DNA from: Scopulibacillus darangshiensis
GTDB taxonomy: Bacteria; Bacillota; Bacilli; Bacillales; Sporolactobacillaceae
NCBI RefSeq assembly: GCF_004341035.1
Contig: NZ_SLXK01000032.1
Span: 1-48,949, forward strand
DNA length: 48,949 nucleotides
Direction: 5' to 3'
Position numbers and translations under genes: made by a program. The notes under the pieces were generated by a model that worked only from the letters and a program-made list of their open reading frames with translations, was not told the DNA's origin and searched no databases. Below are positions 17,115 through 25,027 of this stretch, piece after piece; within the stretch, counting starts at the first letter, position 1, and each line of letters opens with the position of its first letter.

Positions 17115-17834
17115 ATGGGACGTAAGTGGAATAATATTAAAGAAAAAAAGGCGTCAAAGGATGCCAATACAAGCCGGATCTATGCAAAGTTTGGCCGGGA
17201 AATATATGTTGCGGCAAAACAAGGCGAACCGGACCCTGAAGCAAACCAGGCATTAAAAATGGTCCTTGAGCGTGCCAAAACGTACAATGTACCAAAAAAT
17301 ATTATTGAACGTGCGATTGAAAAAGCCAAAGGCGGCTCAGATGAAAGCTATGACGAACACCGTTATGAAGGCTTCGGACCAAACGGATCAATGGTGATCG
17401 TCGATACTCTGACAAATAATGTGAACCGTACCGCATCTGATGTCCGTGCGGCATTCGGCAAAAACGGCGGCAACATGGGGGTAAATGGATCTGTTGCTTA
17501 TATGTTTGATGCCACGGCTGTTATCGGCCTTGAAGGTAAAACAGCTGATGACGTGCTTGAAATCTTGATGGAAGCTGATGTAGAAGTTCGCGATATTCTG
17601 GAAGAAGATGACGCGGTTATCGTCTATGCTGATCCAGAGCAATTCCATGCCGTGCAAGAAGCTCTTAAGGACGCAGGCATTGCCGAGTTTTCTGTTGCAG
17701 AGCTGACTATGCTTGCCCAAAATGATGTCACTCTGCCTGAAGACGCCCAAGCTCAATTCGAAAAGATGATTGATGTTCTTGATGACCTAGAGGATGTCCA
17801 ACAGGTCTACCACAATGTAGATCTTGGTGAATAG
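17115..17834 (+). CDS. YebC/TACO1-family protein, YeeN (YebC2) type
   Basis: 239 aa from the ATG at 17115, which gives the family N-terminus [19 protein letters not shown] 17112 and GTG 17106 are in frame, and no start has a strong ribosome site. The variant N-terminus ([22 protein letters not shown]) is that of YeeN rather than the canonical YebC/YrbC (AGHSKWKNI). Conserved blocks include [29 protein letters not shown] and [14 protein letters not shown]. Members act in translation; TACO1 and YebC-type proteins relieve ribosome stalling at proline stretches, while older annotations say transcriptional regulator. A strong terminator follows. Confidence 0.92.
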   Translation: MGRKWNNIKEKKASKDANTSRIYAKFGREIYVAAKQGEPDPEANQALKMVLERAKTYNVPKNIIERAIEKAKGGSDESYDEHRYEGFGPNGSMVIVDTLTNNVNRTASDVRAAFGKNGGNMGVNGSVAYMFDATAVIGLEGKTADDVLEILMEADVEVRDILEEDDAVIVYADPEQFHAVQEALKDAGIAEFSVAELTMLAQNDVTLPEDAQAQFEKMIDVLDDLEDVQQVYHNVDLGE

Positions 17835-17842
17835 GACGAAAG

Positions 17843-17886
17843 AAAGCAGACCTTTACCTTTATTGGTATGAAGGTCTGCTTTTTAT
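17843..17886 (+). terminator. terminator of the YebC-family gene
   Basis: A 12-bp perfect stem, AAAGCAGACCTT (17843-17854) with AAGGTCTGCTTT (17871-17882), is followed by TTTTATA. Confidence 0.9.
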
Positions 17887-17928
17887 ATTATGGAGCCTCA
17901 TAAGCCTGGGCTGGCGGCAAAAGGCGAT

Positions 17929-18048
17929 TTAAAGTTTTTTCTCCATATAGACCTGCTCCAGATTTGGCTCAACTCCCTCTTCTTTTAAAACCTTGATCAC
18001 ACCATGGTTCTTCTTGGGAAAATTAAATGTCGTTCGCTTGCAATCCAT
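17929..18048 (-). pseudogene. short coding relic, possibly the C-terminal end of a GNAT acetyltransferase
   Basis: The minus strand encodes 39 residues ending EPNLEQVYMEKKL and then stop. The closing VYMEKKL is typical of GNAT acetyltransferase C-termini. A stop codon lies three codons before the ATG and there is no ribosome site, so I read this as the surviving end of a decayed gene rather than a gene. The family guess rests on one short motif. Confidence 0.3.
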
Positions 18049-18155
18049 TTTATATTACCAGTCTTATGGCCGACAGCCAATCAGGAACCTCTTTTATCCA
18101 ACTTATAAATAAGTTGTAAATTTATTGACTTATGAGGACACTTACGAAAGACATT

Positions 18156-18192
18156 TCACCCGATTTCCAAGCACGTTTTGTCTTTCATCACC
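18156..18192. repeat. dispersed relative of the 36-kb tandem repeat
   Basis: Contains TTTCACCCGATTTCC and GTTTTGTCTTTCATCACC, resembling the unit repeated at 36347-36606 and the stretch at 7800-7836. The rest of the 366-bp gap holds only the YebC-family gene's terminator and a short coding relic. Confidence 0.4.
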
Positions 18193-18200
18193 TTAATGAT

Positions 18201-18845
18201 TTAACCTCTTACAGAGTGAGAACCCTCGCTTGTCACTGCCGATCGCTGTCTTCTAATGATCTCGACAAGTAAGTAGACAATCGGAGTAATCACAATGGAT
18301 GCAAGGAATTTAAAGATATATTGGGTTAAAATCAGGCCGCCTAGAACAACTATGGGCATCGTGCCATAAAAAGCTATCGCGATAAAAATCGTTGTATCGA
18401 TCAATTGGCTCACCATGGTTGATGCATTATTGCGGAGCCACAGCTTTTTGTTCCCGTGCAGCTTCTTCAGTCTATTGAACACAAAAACATCAAGATTCTG
18501 GCTAACGGCATAAGAGATTAAGCTGGCGAGGATCACCCGAAAGCTCCCGTTCAAAATGGTCTGGAATGAGCCTTGGTTTTTAAATATAGGCGCCGCCGGC
18601 AAATGGACGGTGATCGCTATGAATATCAGGGCGAGAATCTGTGTAATCAGACCCGCCTGAACGGTTCTCCGCCCTTCCCTTTTTCCGTAAACCTCCACAA
18701 TGACGTCAACAATTGGATAAGTAAAAATATAAATAATGACGGCAGCGGGCAGTATGGCAAAACTCCCAAGGCTAAAAAGCTTTACAGCGACAATGTTAGC
18801 CAGGATTAAGAGGCCGACAAACGCCCCATTCAAATATAAAATCAT
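18201..18845 (-). CDS. queuosine precursor transporter, YhhQ/VUT family
   Basis: 214 aa with six or seven membrane helices. It has the ECF-like VUT (DUF165) pattern: [42 protein letters not shown] near the start and [37 protein letters not shown] later. E. coli YhhQ imports preQ0/preQ1. The ATG overlaps the queF stop by 4 nt, and the pair sits behind a preQ1 riboswitch, which strongly supports a deazaguanine-uptake role. Confidence 0.93.
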   Translation of the reverse strand: MILYLNGAFVGLLILANIVAVKLFSLGSFAILPAAVIIYIFTYPIVDVIVEVYGKREGRRTVQAGLITQILALIFIAITVHLPAAPIFKNQGSFQTILNGSFRVILASLISYAVSQNLDVFVFNRLKKLHGNKKLWLRNNASTMVSQLIDTTIFIAIAFYGTMPIVVLGGLILTQYIFKFLASIVITPIVYLLVEIIRRQRSAVTSEGSHSVRG

Positions 18846-19342
18846 CGGTTATCGACCTTTTCGGGATAGAGATCATGGTTCATCAATCGGACATTTGCCA
18901 TTTCTTCATATTTAGTGCCGGGCCTGCCATAATTGCACCATGGATCGATGGAAATGCCGCCGCGCGGTGTGAATTTCCCCCAAACCTCAATATACCTCGG
19001 ATCAAGCAGCTTAATTAAATCATTCATGATGATGTTGACGCAATCTTCATGGAAATCACCGTGGTTCCTGAAGCTGAAGAGATATAATTTAAGTGACTTG
19101 CTCTCTACAATTTTTTTATCCGGAATGTATGAGATGTACATTGTTGCAAAATCCGGCTGATGCGTTAACGGGCATAGGCTCGTAAACTCAGGACAATTAA
19201 ATTTCACGAAATAGTCGCGGTCAGCATGGAGATTGTCCACCGCCTCCAATACCTCAGGCGCATAAGTCATCGCATATTGTGTATGTTGATTGCCAAGCAA
19301 TGTTAAATCCTTTAAACCTTCCTCATGGTTTCTGCCAGACAT
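18842..19342 (-). CDS. queF: NADPH-dependent 7-cyano-7-deazaguanine reductase QueF
   Basis: 166 aa, the size of the short monofunctional QueF of Bacillus (165). The catalytic cysteine lies in [14 protein letters not shown], and the substrate motif [21 protein letters not shown] is intact. It reduces preQ0 to preQ1 in queuosine biosynthesis. AAGGGGGAC lies 8 nt before the ATG. It is the first gene of a two-gene operon with the precursor transporter. A preQ1-I aptamer and terminator occupy the leader. The upstream pathway genes queC/D/E are not in the window. Confidence 0.96.
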   Translation of the reverse strand: MSGRNHEEGLKDLTLLGNQHTQYAMTYAPEVLEAVDNLHADRDYFVKFNCPEFTSLCPLTHQPDFATMYISYIPDKKIVESKSLKLYLFSFRNHGDFHEDCVNIIMNDLIKLLDPRYIEVWGKFTPRGGISIDPWCNYGRPGTKYEEMANVRLMNHDLYPEKVDNR

Positions 19343-19432
19343 AAAAAAGTCCCCCTTGTCATTAGTGCCCGCACACCTTTACAAGAGGGTTCATCATTTT
19401 CGCCATTCTACCTGCAACTTAAAGGATAAAAA

Positions 19433-19463
19433 CATAAAAAGCCACATCCGATATGGACGTGGC
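19433..19463 (-). terminator. riboswitch-controlled terminator in the queF leader
   Basis: On the minus strand GCCACGTCC pairs with GGATGTGGC across ATATC, followed by TTTTTATG. It lies directly after the preQ1 aptamer and before the queF ribosome site, the arrangement of a transcriptional OFF switch. Confidence 0.88.
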
Positions 19464-19478
19464 AGAATTGTCATCTAT

Positions 19479-19518
19479 CCATAGTTTTTTATATAGGGTT
19501 TAAAGCTATGAACCTCTT
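19479..19518 (-). ncRNA. preQ1-I riboswitch aptamer
   Basis: The minus strand reads AGAGGTTCATAGCT, then CCCTATATAAAAAACTA. This matches the preQ1-I class: a GAGGTTC stem start, a TAGCT loop, a CCCT stem return, and the A-rich tail with CTA that forms the pseudoknot. It is followed at once by an intrinsic terminator and then queF and its transporter. Binding of preQ1 should stop transcription of both genes. Confidence 0.9.
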
Positions 19519-19595
19519 CCGCAAAGTGCGGGTATTCACTTCTCCCCTATGATATAGAACCTAAAGCTTGCCGTCAATGGGGTATTGGGCTGCTT

Positions 19596-21473
19596 TTACA
19601 CCATGACCTTACAAATATCATTTGTAAACTCAACCGGGTCAATGACTGGCAATCCTTCAATGAGCAGGGCCTGGTTGTATAAAAGGTTTGTATACAGATT
19701 CAATTTCTCCTTATCTGTATCAAAAGCTGCTTTTAATGAACTAAACACCTCGTGGTTGATATTAATCTCCAAAATCTTGTCAGCTTTGACATTTTGGTTG
19801 TCAGGCATGCTATTTAGCACTTTCTCCATTTCTATCGACACTTCGCCATCTGCCGACAGACATACAGGGTGGGACTTTAACCTTTTGGACACCCTGACAT
19901 CCTTTACTTTGTCTGATAAAACATTTTTCATGTAGTCGAAAAGCTCTTTGTTGTCAGTTTCCTCAGAAGTTTGATCCTCGTTTTCTTCCTCGTCGATCCC
20001 TAGATCACCGCTTGAAACAGATTTGAATTCTTTTTCTTTATAGTTCATTACCATTTTAATCGCGAATTCATCAATATCTTCAGTGAAATACAAGATCTCG
20101 TAGCCTTTTTCTGATACGATCTCAGTCTGCGGCAATTTTTCGATGCGGTCATGCGTTTCTCCGGCAGCGTAGTAAATATATTTCTGATCTTCCGGCATTC
20201 TTGAGACATAGTCAGCTAAAGTGACCAGCTTCTTCTCCTTGGATGAGTAGAACATCAATAAGTCCTGCAGCTCTTCCTTGTGGCTGCCGAAATCGCTGTA
20301 CACCCCATACTTTAACTGTCTGCCAAAGGACTCATAAAAGGCTTCATATTTTTCACGGTCATCCTTCAATAGGCTTTGGAGCTGGCTTGCAATTTTTTTC
20401 TTAATATTCTTGGCAATCAGCTTCAATTGCCGGTCATGCTGGAGAATCTCTCTGGAGATATTAAGCGATAAATCCTCAGAATCCACCATGCCTTTGACAA
20501 AGCTGAAATAGTCAGGCAGCAGGTCTCCGCATTTCTCCATAATTAATACGCCGTTGGAATAGAGCTCTAATCCTTTTTCATATTCTTTAGTGTAATAGTC
20601 ATAAGGCATTTTCTCCGGGATAAAGAGAATCGCGTTATATCTTACGGCACCATCGACGCTGATATGGATGTGTTTTAAAGGCTTGTCAAACCCGTAATGT
20701 TTTTCTGTATAAAAGTTTTCGTAATCTTCGTCAGTCAGCTCATTCTTATTCTTTCTCCAAATTGGAACCATGCTGTTGATCGTTTGTTCCTCTTGGACCT
20801 GTTCGAACTCATCTTCGCTGCCTTCCTTAGGCTTGCTTTCGGTCACATCCATTTTGATCGGGTAGCGGATAAAATCGGAGTATTTCTTTATAATCGTTTT
20901 TAAGTGGTGCTCTTCCAAGAACTCATCATAGTTCTCGTCTTCGTTATTCTCTTTGATATTCAGAATAACTTCTGTCCCTACATCCGCCTTTTCATGTGGT
21001 TCAATCGTATAGCCGTCCGTCCCTTGGGATTCCCACTTGTAAGCCTCATCACTGCCAAGAGCCTTAGTGAAGACGGTCACGGTGTCCGCTGCCATAAAAG
21101 CTGAATAAAAACCAACACCAAATTGGCCAATGATATCTTGGCCATCCTTCATTTCATTTTCATTTTTAAAAGCTAGCGAACCACTCTTAGCGATGATGCC
21201 AAGGTTATTCTCAAGCTCCTCTTTTGTCATGCCGATCCCGGTATCCGTGATTTTTAACGTTCTATTTTCCTTGTCAGCATCTACTTTTATGTAGTAATCA
21301 TCCTTGTTAAAAGTTAGCGTATCATCAGTTAATGCCTTGTAATAAATCTTGTCGATCGCGTCACTGGCATTGGAAATGAGCTCTCTTAAAAAGATTTCTT
21401 TGTGCGAATAGATCGAGTTAACCATCATTTCTAACAGTCGCTTAGATTCTGCCTGGAATTGCTTTTTTTCCAT
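19596..21473 (-). CDS. htpG: chaperone HtpG (Hsp90 family)
   Basis: 625 aa from the ATG at 21473 (GAGAGGAGCC upstream). An upstream in-frame start at 21500 is unsupported. The N-terminal GHKL ATPase motifs are present: [19 protein letters not shown], and [14 protein letters not shown]. The middle domain follows (about 230-490), then a C-terminal dimerisation domain with an acidic insert ([10 protein letters not shown]). It is an ATP-dependent cytoplasmic chaperone. The gene is monocistronic and its leader carries a perfect CIRCE, so HrcA control is predicted. Confidence 0.97.
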   Translation of the reverse strand: MEKKQFQAESKRLLEMMVNSIYSHKEIFLRELISNASDAIDKIYYKALTDDTLTFNKDDYYIKVDADKENRTLKITDTGIGMTKEELENNLGIIAKSGSLAFKNENEMKDGQDIIGQFGVGFYSAFMAADTVTVFTKALGSDEAYKWESQGTDGYTIEPHEKADVGTEVILNIKENNEDENYDEFLEEHHLKTIIKKYSDFIRYPIKMDVTESKPKEGSEDEFEQVQEEQTINSMVPIWRKNKNELTDEDYENFYTEKHYGFDKPLKHIHISVDGAVRYNAILFIPEKMPYDYYTKEYEKGLELYSNGVLIMEKCGDLLPDYFSFVKGMVDSEDLSLNISREILQHDRQLKLIAKNIKKKIASQLQSLLKDDREKYEAFYESFGRQLKYGVYSDFGSHKEELQDLLMFYSSKEKKLVTLADYVSRMPEDQKYIYYAAGETHDRIEKLPQTEIVSEKGYEILYFTEDIDEFAIKMVMNYKEKEFKSVSSGDLGIDEEENEDQTSEETDNKELFDYMKNVLSDKVKDVRVSKRLKSHPVCLSADGEVSIEMEKVLNSMPDNQNVKADKILEININHEVFSSLKAAFDTDKEKLNLYTNLLYNQALLIEGLPVIDPVEFTNDICKVMV

Positions 21474-21519
21474 TAAAAAGGCTCCTCTCTTATTAAACAA
21501 AAATCAGGATAACTCTATT

Positions 21520-21546
21520 TTAGCACTCTATCACCCAGAGTGCTAA
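21520..21546. promoter_or_regulatory. CIRCE operator (HrcA binding site) upstream of htpG
   Basis: TTAGCACTC (21520-21528), a 9-nt spacer and GAGTGCTAA (21538-21546) match the CIRCE consensus at every position. It lies 47 nt before the htpG start. HrcA represses groESL and hrcA-dnaK through CIRCE in Firmicutes. Confidence 0.96.
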
Positions 21547-21643
21547 CCACTATTTAAATGTCATAGATTTTGGGGTGGAGTCAATATATCGTTTCTTTTT
21601 CGGAAGGCTTTACAAACTGCGATAAAAAGCTTCACCCAGTCAT

Positions 21644-21777
21644 TATAGGACTTAGGTTCCTCTATTTCTTTAAAAATTGCCCCTTTTATGAAGTTATAGG
21701 ACTCAGATTCCGTTATTTGCGAAAAATCAACTCAAATGACCTTTTGATTGACTGAATAACGGAACCACAGTCCGATA
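21644..21777. repeat. three copies of a 23-nt intergenic motif, two inverted
   Basis: Copies lie at 21644-21667, 21695-21717 (both direct) and 21755-21777 (inverted), sharing TATAGGACT and TTCC-TATT blocks. The inverted pair matches at about 19 of 23 positions and brackets a small AATCAA/TTGATT stem, so an RNA from here would fold into a long hairpin. Little else fills the 771 bp between htpG and hflX apart from CIRCE, the TTACGGA repeats and two hairpins. Confidence 0.5.
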
Positions 21778-21873
21778 AAAATCCTAACTACCACTTACCT
21801 ATGAGATGCGGATGGTCCGCTCCCCAATTTATGTCAAATCATAAGAGAAGTAACGCCAAACTGAGTAAAAATA

Positions 21874-21951
21874 AAAAGTTACGGACAAAGCCCCGAAAGT
21901 TACGGAATAATCGACATTCTTACGGACGAACATGCAATTCTTACGGATAAC
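21874..21951. repeat. TTACGGA short-period repeats
   Basis: Four units about 20-22 nt apart: AAAGTTACGGAC, AAAGTTACGGAA, ATTCTTACGGAC and ATTCTTACGGAT. The two types (AAAGTTACGG and ATTCTTACGG) occur in the same order at 11344-11406. Confidence 0.6.
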
Positions 21952-22121
21952 CTTTCGAAATTTACATGACCCAAGATAAAAAGGTGTTCAACAGAACACT
22001 TTCATCCCAAAATAAGCAACTTTTATTAAAAATTACGCTAAATTTGTCTTAGAATCATCATTTATACAAATCAATTGATGCACCGGGCGAATATTTTATT
22101 ATTTCTTAATCAAACGAAAAC

Positions 22122-22151
22122 AAGCACATGGTCACAATCATCCATGTGCTT
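22122..22151. terminator. orphan hairpin downstream of hflX
   Basis: A perfect 10-bp stem, AAGCACATGG (22122-22131) with CCATGTGCTT (22142-22151), has a 10-nt loop. It could back up the hflX terminator; no gene on the plus strand needs it. Confidence 0.5.
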
Positions 22152-22188
22152 TTAATGAAATACCTTTTTTTGGCAATCCCTCTTTTAA

Positions 22189-22220
22189 AAAATCCTTATC
22201 CGGTGAGGGATAAGGATTTT
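22189..22220 (-). terminator. terminator of hflX
   Basis: A 13-bp stem, AAAATCCTTATCC (22189-22201) with GGATAAGGATTTT (22208-22220), has a short loop and lies 25 nt after the stop. Confidence 0.85.
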
Positions 22221-22244
22221 CTGTATTATATAATCAACTTTCTC

Positions 22245-23504
22245 TTATTCAACAACATACTCCTGATATTTTTCAAAATCACTCATCTGGCATTCCAATT
22301 CTAATTTCGTGCCGTTGTATTCATAGCTGGTGGAAAGAACATTGGCATGCTCATTGAAATAGGAAACCAAACTCCCCTCTTCAAAAGGAATCAGCATATC
22401 ACAATGGACGTTGTCATTAAAAACTTCCCCGCAGATCATCTCGATTAATTCATTTATCCCGACATCATGTTTGGCAGAAAGATATAATTTGTTATCGTCA
22501 ACTTTTGGCGCATCAATACTGGTTAAATCCGACTTATTATAGGCATAAATAGTTGGGATGTTTTCGACGCCAAGATCTTTTAAAGTTTTAATGGTGACAT
22601 CAATATGTTCTTTATGATGAGAATTTGAATAATCTACCACATGAATAAGCAGATCCGCTGTTGCCGTTTCTTCAAGTGTGGACCGAAAGGCTTTAACCAA
22701 ATGATGGGGCAGCTTATCGACAAAGCCCACCGTATCCGTCAGCAAGAATGAACGGTTATTTGGAAGATTAATTTTCCTAACGGATGTATCAAGGGTAGCA
22801 AAAAGCATATCTTTCTCAAAAACCTGTTTATCTAATGACTGATTAAAAGTCTTAACTAGAGCATTCATAATGGTTGACTTTCCAGCATTGGTGTAACCAA
22901 CCAAGGATACAGTCGGAATCCCGCTTTTCTTGCGCTGGCTCCTCTGTGTTTCTCTTTGAGTCACAAGCCCCTCCAATTCCTTATTCAAGGCTGCTATTCT
23001 TTCCTCAATTTTTCTGCGGTCAAGCTCCAATTTGGTTTCGCCGGAACCCCTGTTCTTTAAGCCTGATCCCCCGCCTTGACGTCCTAACGATTCATTTTGG
23101 CCAATGATGCGAGGAAGCATGTACTTAAGGTTGGCCACTTCGACCTGAAGCTGTGCTTCCCTTGTCTTTGCACGCCTGGCGAAGATATCCAAAATTAGCA
23201 TCGTCCGATCAATGACTTCCCGATCAAGCTCCTCCTCAAGATTCCGAATTTGCGAAGGCGACAGCTCATCGTTAAAAATGACGACATCAGCATCAGTATA
23301 TTTTATCAGCTGTACCGTCTCCTGTATCTTGCCTTTCCCGATATAATGGGATCGATTGATACGGCTTAAATTTTGCGCCACCTCGCCAACAACGTCGATA
23401 TGGCAGGCGTCAGCTAGGTTCTTCAGTTCCTCCATTGTATATTCAAAATGGGCTTGATTATTAAGGTTCACACCAACTAAAAGCGCCTTTTGATTTTGAG
23501 TCAT
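22245..23504 (-). CDS. hflX: ribosome-associated GTPase HflX
   Basis: 419 aa. The HflX N-terminal domain is followed by the glycine-rich linker (GRQGGGSGLKNRGSGETKLELDRRKI, about residues 140-165). The TrmE/Era-type G domain has GYTNAGKST near residue 205, DTVGF and NKSD. HflX splits or rescues stalled 70S ribosomes, and some Firmicute homologues give lincosamide/macrolide resistance. GGAGG lies 8 nt before the ATG. The 230-nt leader has two intrinsic terminators and strong hairpins, which suggests attenuation control. Confidence 0.95.
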   Translation of the reverse strand: MTQNQKALLVGVNLNNQAHFEYTMEELKNLADACHIDVVGEVAQNLSRINRSHYIGKGKIQETVQLIKYTDADVVIFNDELSPSQIRNLEEELDREVIDRTMLILDIFARRAKTREAQLQVEVANLKYMLPRIIGQNESLGRQGGGSGLKNRGSGETKLELDRRKIEERIAALNKELEGLVTQRETQRSQRKKSGIPTVSLVGYTNAGKSTIMNALVKTFNQSLDKQVFEKDMLFATLDTSVRKINLPNNRSFLLTDTVGFVDKLPHHLVKAFRSTLEETATADLLIHVVDYSNSHHKEHIDVTIKTLKDLGVENIPTIYAYNKSDLTSIDAPKVDDNKLYLSAKHDVGINELIEMICGEVFNDNVHCDMLIPFEEGSLVSYFNEHANVLSTSYEYNGTKLELECQMSDFEKYQEYVVE

Positions 23505-23554
23505 TTGGATTCCTCCGTTTCTTGTTTAACAACTAAATAATATCTGGGGGAAGC

Positions 23555-23721
23555 AAAAAAAAACACAGACAATCTGCCTGTGCTAAAGTAAATGGGGAAC
23601 ATAACAAAAAATGCCTGAGGAGACGTGCCACCTCCCCAGCTTTGGGCTTCCCAAACGGAAATTAACCTTCCCTCACTTTCCTTGCTAAAGTGAGGAAGGT
23701 ATTCCCATTTTGCTCATTCAT
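23555..23721 (-). promoter_or_regulatory. structured hflX leader with two tandem terminators and tiny ORFs (candidate attenuator)
   Basis: In order on the minus strand: a 19-codon ORF (23721-23662, MNEQNGNTFLTLARKVREG) and an overlapping 7-codon ORF (23708-23685, MGIPSSL), both without a strong ribosome site. Next come a 14-bp hairpin (23700-23687 with 23680-23666, one bulge) and a 6-bp hairpin. Terminator 1 follows (CTGGGGAG with CTCCTCAG, 23639-23615, then six Ts), then terminator 2 (CACAGGCA with TGTCTGTG, 23582-23564, then nine Ts). AAATGGGAA near the 5' end can pair with TTCCCCATTT between the terminators, an alternative fold. No good promoter is seen between terminator 2 and hflX. Alternatively this is a separate small RNA. 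Confidence 0.55.
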
Positions 23722-23734
23722 TTTTAAAGACAAC

Positions 23735-23909
23735 AAAAAGGAGAGCCTGCCTAAGCCCTCTCCATTTTAAAATCCCGTAAATAAAGGTTTCCTTAAAAAT
23801 AGAAAGACCAATCCCATTTACCCTGCACAACCGGCAGAGCTTTGAGCGTTATTTAATTAACGGTTCAAAGTTAGGACTAGCAATCTATTATGCAACACAA
23901 GGAAAACCT
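23735..23909 (-). ncRNA. ssrS: probable 6S RNA (ssrS/bsrA type)
   Basis: About 175 nt between a TATAAT box and a terminator, with no coding frame. The 5' AGGTTTTCCTT (23909-23899) pairs with AAGGAAACCT (23794-23785), closing an irregular rod. Near the middle, CCTAACTTTGAACCG (23875-23861) closely resembles the template from which B. subtilis 6S-1 makes its product RNA (my recollection: CCUAGUUUUGACCG). The 3' terminator is GGAGAG...CTCTCC plus five Ts. Length, rod shape, bulged template and stand-alone transcription fit 6S RNA, which sequesters sigma-A RNA polymerase. A covariance-model hit is needed to settle it. Confidence 0.55.
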
Positions 23910-23915
23910 CCATTC

Positions 23916-23939
23916 ATTATAAGTATCCCAATATTACCA
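23916..23939 (-). promoter_or_regulatory. promoter of the probable 6S RNA
   Basis: A perfect TATAAT (minus strand, 23921-23916) lies about 7 nt before the inferred RNA start. The -35 is weak (TTGTGG at a 16-nt spacing). Confidence 0.45.
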
Positions 23940-24053
23940 CAATTTCGTTTGGAAATCAATGGTTTTTTTCTTTTGCACCAAGCTCGATATCCCCTATTAC
24001 CATTTTCCCTTCCAGCAAGCTATATCTTAAAGTGGGCTTAATGATACCTAGGA

Positions 24054-24299
24054 GTGAGGACAATTACTATTAAAATCGCCACCCGTTTCTTTTTTCTGTC
24101 GCTTGCTATTCTGGCAATCCCAATGACAACATCTTGTCAAGATCTTCGGAAACAACAGCATCGGCAATATAGAAAAAGAGAGTACAAAACCGCTGCGGGG
24201 CAGCATTTTTGACGGAGATGGCCATCCGATTGCCACATCAGTCTATGACTCTTCTTTATATTGCTATCCGACTAAAGATGATAACAGCGGCACCGCTTG
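24054..24299 (+). pseudogene. decayed N-terminus of a class B penicillin-binding protein
   Basis: The plus strand first encodes a membrane anchor (TIKIATRFFFLSLAILAIP). After a shift to another frame it continues STKPLRGSIFDGDGHPIATS, then VYDSSLYCYPTKDD and a stop. RGxIxDRxGxxLA followed by SVYDSSLYxxP is the hallmark just outside the membrane anchor of class B PBPs (PbpI/SpoVD/PBP2 types). Family members are about 600-700 aa, so this is a truncated and frameshifted relic with no dimerisation or transpeptidase domain. Confidence 0.7.
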
Positions 24300-24311
24300 A
24301 TGGCGGAAATC

Positions 24312-24635
24312 CTATTCCCTTGGCATGAATAGCTCTCGAAGATAACCCCTGCGGCCATGCAGTGTACGATGAATAATTACATCATTATCCAATAATCTAT
24401 AGAAGACAAGATATGGATGTACAACAATAAAACGATAACCTCGCACTAAAAGAGTGTATTCCTCTTCTGATAAAACAGATCCCATACGGGGAAACTCTGC
24501 CAGGTTGCCAATGTTATCATTTAGCTTTTCAAGCATCTCCTCCGCGGCAGAAATGTTATCATATGAAATAAATGAAAATATCTCATCCATGTCATCAATT
24601 GCTGCAGGTGTGTAACGAATTTTACTTTTTTGCAT
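24312..24635 (-). CDS. RelE/ParE-family toxin
   Basis: 107 aa. The fold pattern of RelE/ParE is clear: basic N-terminus IRYTPAAIDDMDEIFSFI, helix with SAAEEMLEKLNDNIGNLAEFPRMGS, then strands YRFIVVHPYLVFYRLLDNDVIIHRTLHGRRGY. RelE members cleave mRNA on ribosomes and ParE members poison gyrase; sequence alone does not separate them. It overlaps the antitoxin gene by 14 nt and is translated after it. Complete and apparently intact. Confidence 0.88.
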   Translation of the reverse strand: MQKSKIRYTPAAIDDMDEIFSFISYDNISAAEEMLEKLNDNIGNLAEFPRMGSVLSEEEYTLLVRGYRFIVVHPYLVFYRLLDNDVIIHRTLHGRRGYLRELFMPRE

Positions 24636-24894
24636 CTTGAATCTTTTTCCGCATTGTTGTTATGACTTGATCATGTTCAATCAATTCGGCCCCTTCGTTT
24701 ACTTGTTTTTCAGCAACGAGAAGCTTGGATTGCAATTTATTACGAGCCTCCATCCGCCGATAGGTGTCATGGCTCATAACAACCAAATCCGCTTCACCAT
24801 TACGTGTCAGTACGACTGGCTCATCAAGCTCATGACAGTATTTTGAAAAGCCATTATAATTATTACGAATGGCCGTTGATGGTTTAATATTCAC
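24622..24894 (-). CDS. Phd/YefM-family antitoxin
   Basis: 90 aa from a GTG at 24894. The N-terminus (IKPSTAIRNNYNGFSKYCHELDEPVVLTRNGEADLVVMSHDTYRRM) is the Phd/YefM DNA-binding dimer domain, and the charged helical C-terminus would bind the toxin. It precedes and overlaps the toxin, the usual order. The upstream AT-rich region contains TATAAT and short palindromes suited to autoregulation. Confidence 0.88.
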   Translation of the reverse strand: MNIKPSTAIRNNYNGFSKYCHELDEPVVLTRNGEADLVVMSHDTYRRMEARNKLQSKLLVAEKQVNEGAELIEHDQVITTMRKKIQDAKK

Positions 24895-25027
24895 TTCCAG
24901 CAGGCCCCTTTCTGATAGTATTATTATAACTAAATTATATCATTAATATGTTATATTATCGATAAAGGCCACCGGCCATCCATAATCCATACTGAATGTC
25001 CTGCCCTCACGATTTTTTATCCGGTAC

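Noticed and set aside
23606-23660. T-box leader upstream of hflX (GGTGGCACG motif)
   Set aside because: Only a partial TGGNACC-like string is present inside a terminator stem. There is no specifier loop or stem I pattern, and hflX is not a T-box-type target.
24048-24236. 62-aa minus-strand ORF
   Set aside because: It is antisense to the PBP relic, which has recognisable family motifs on the plus strand.
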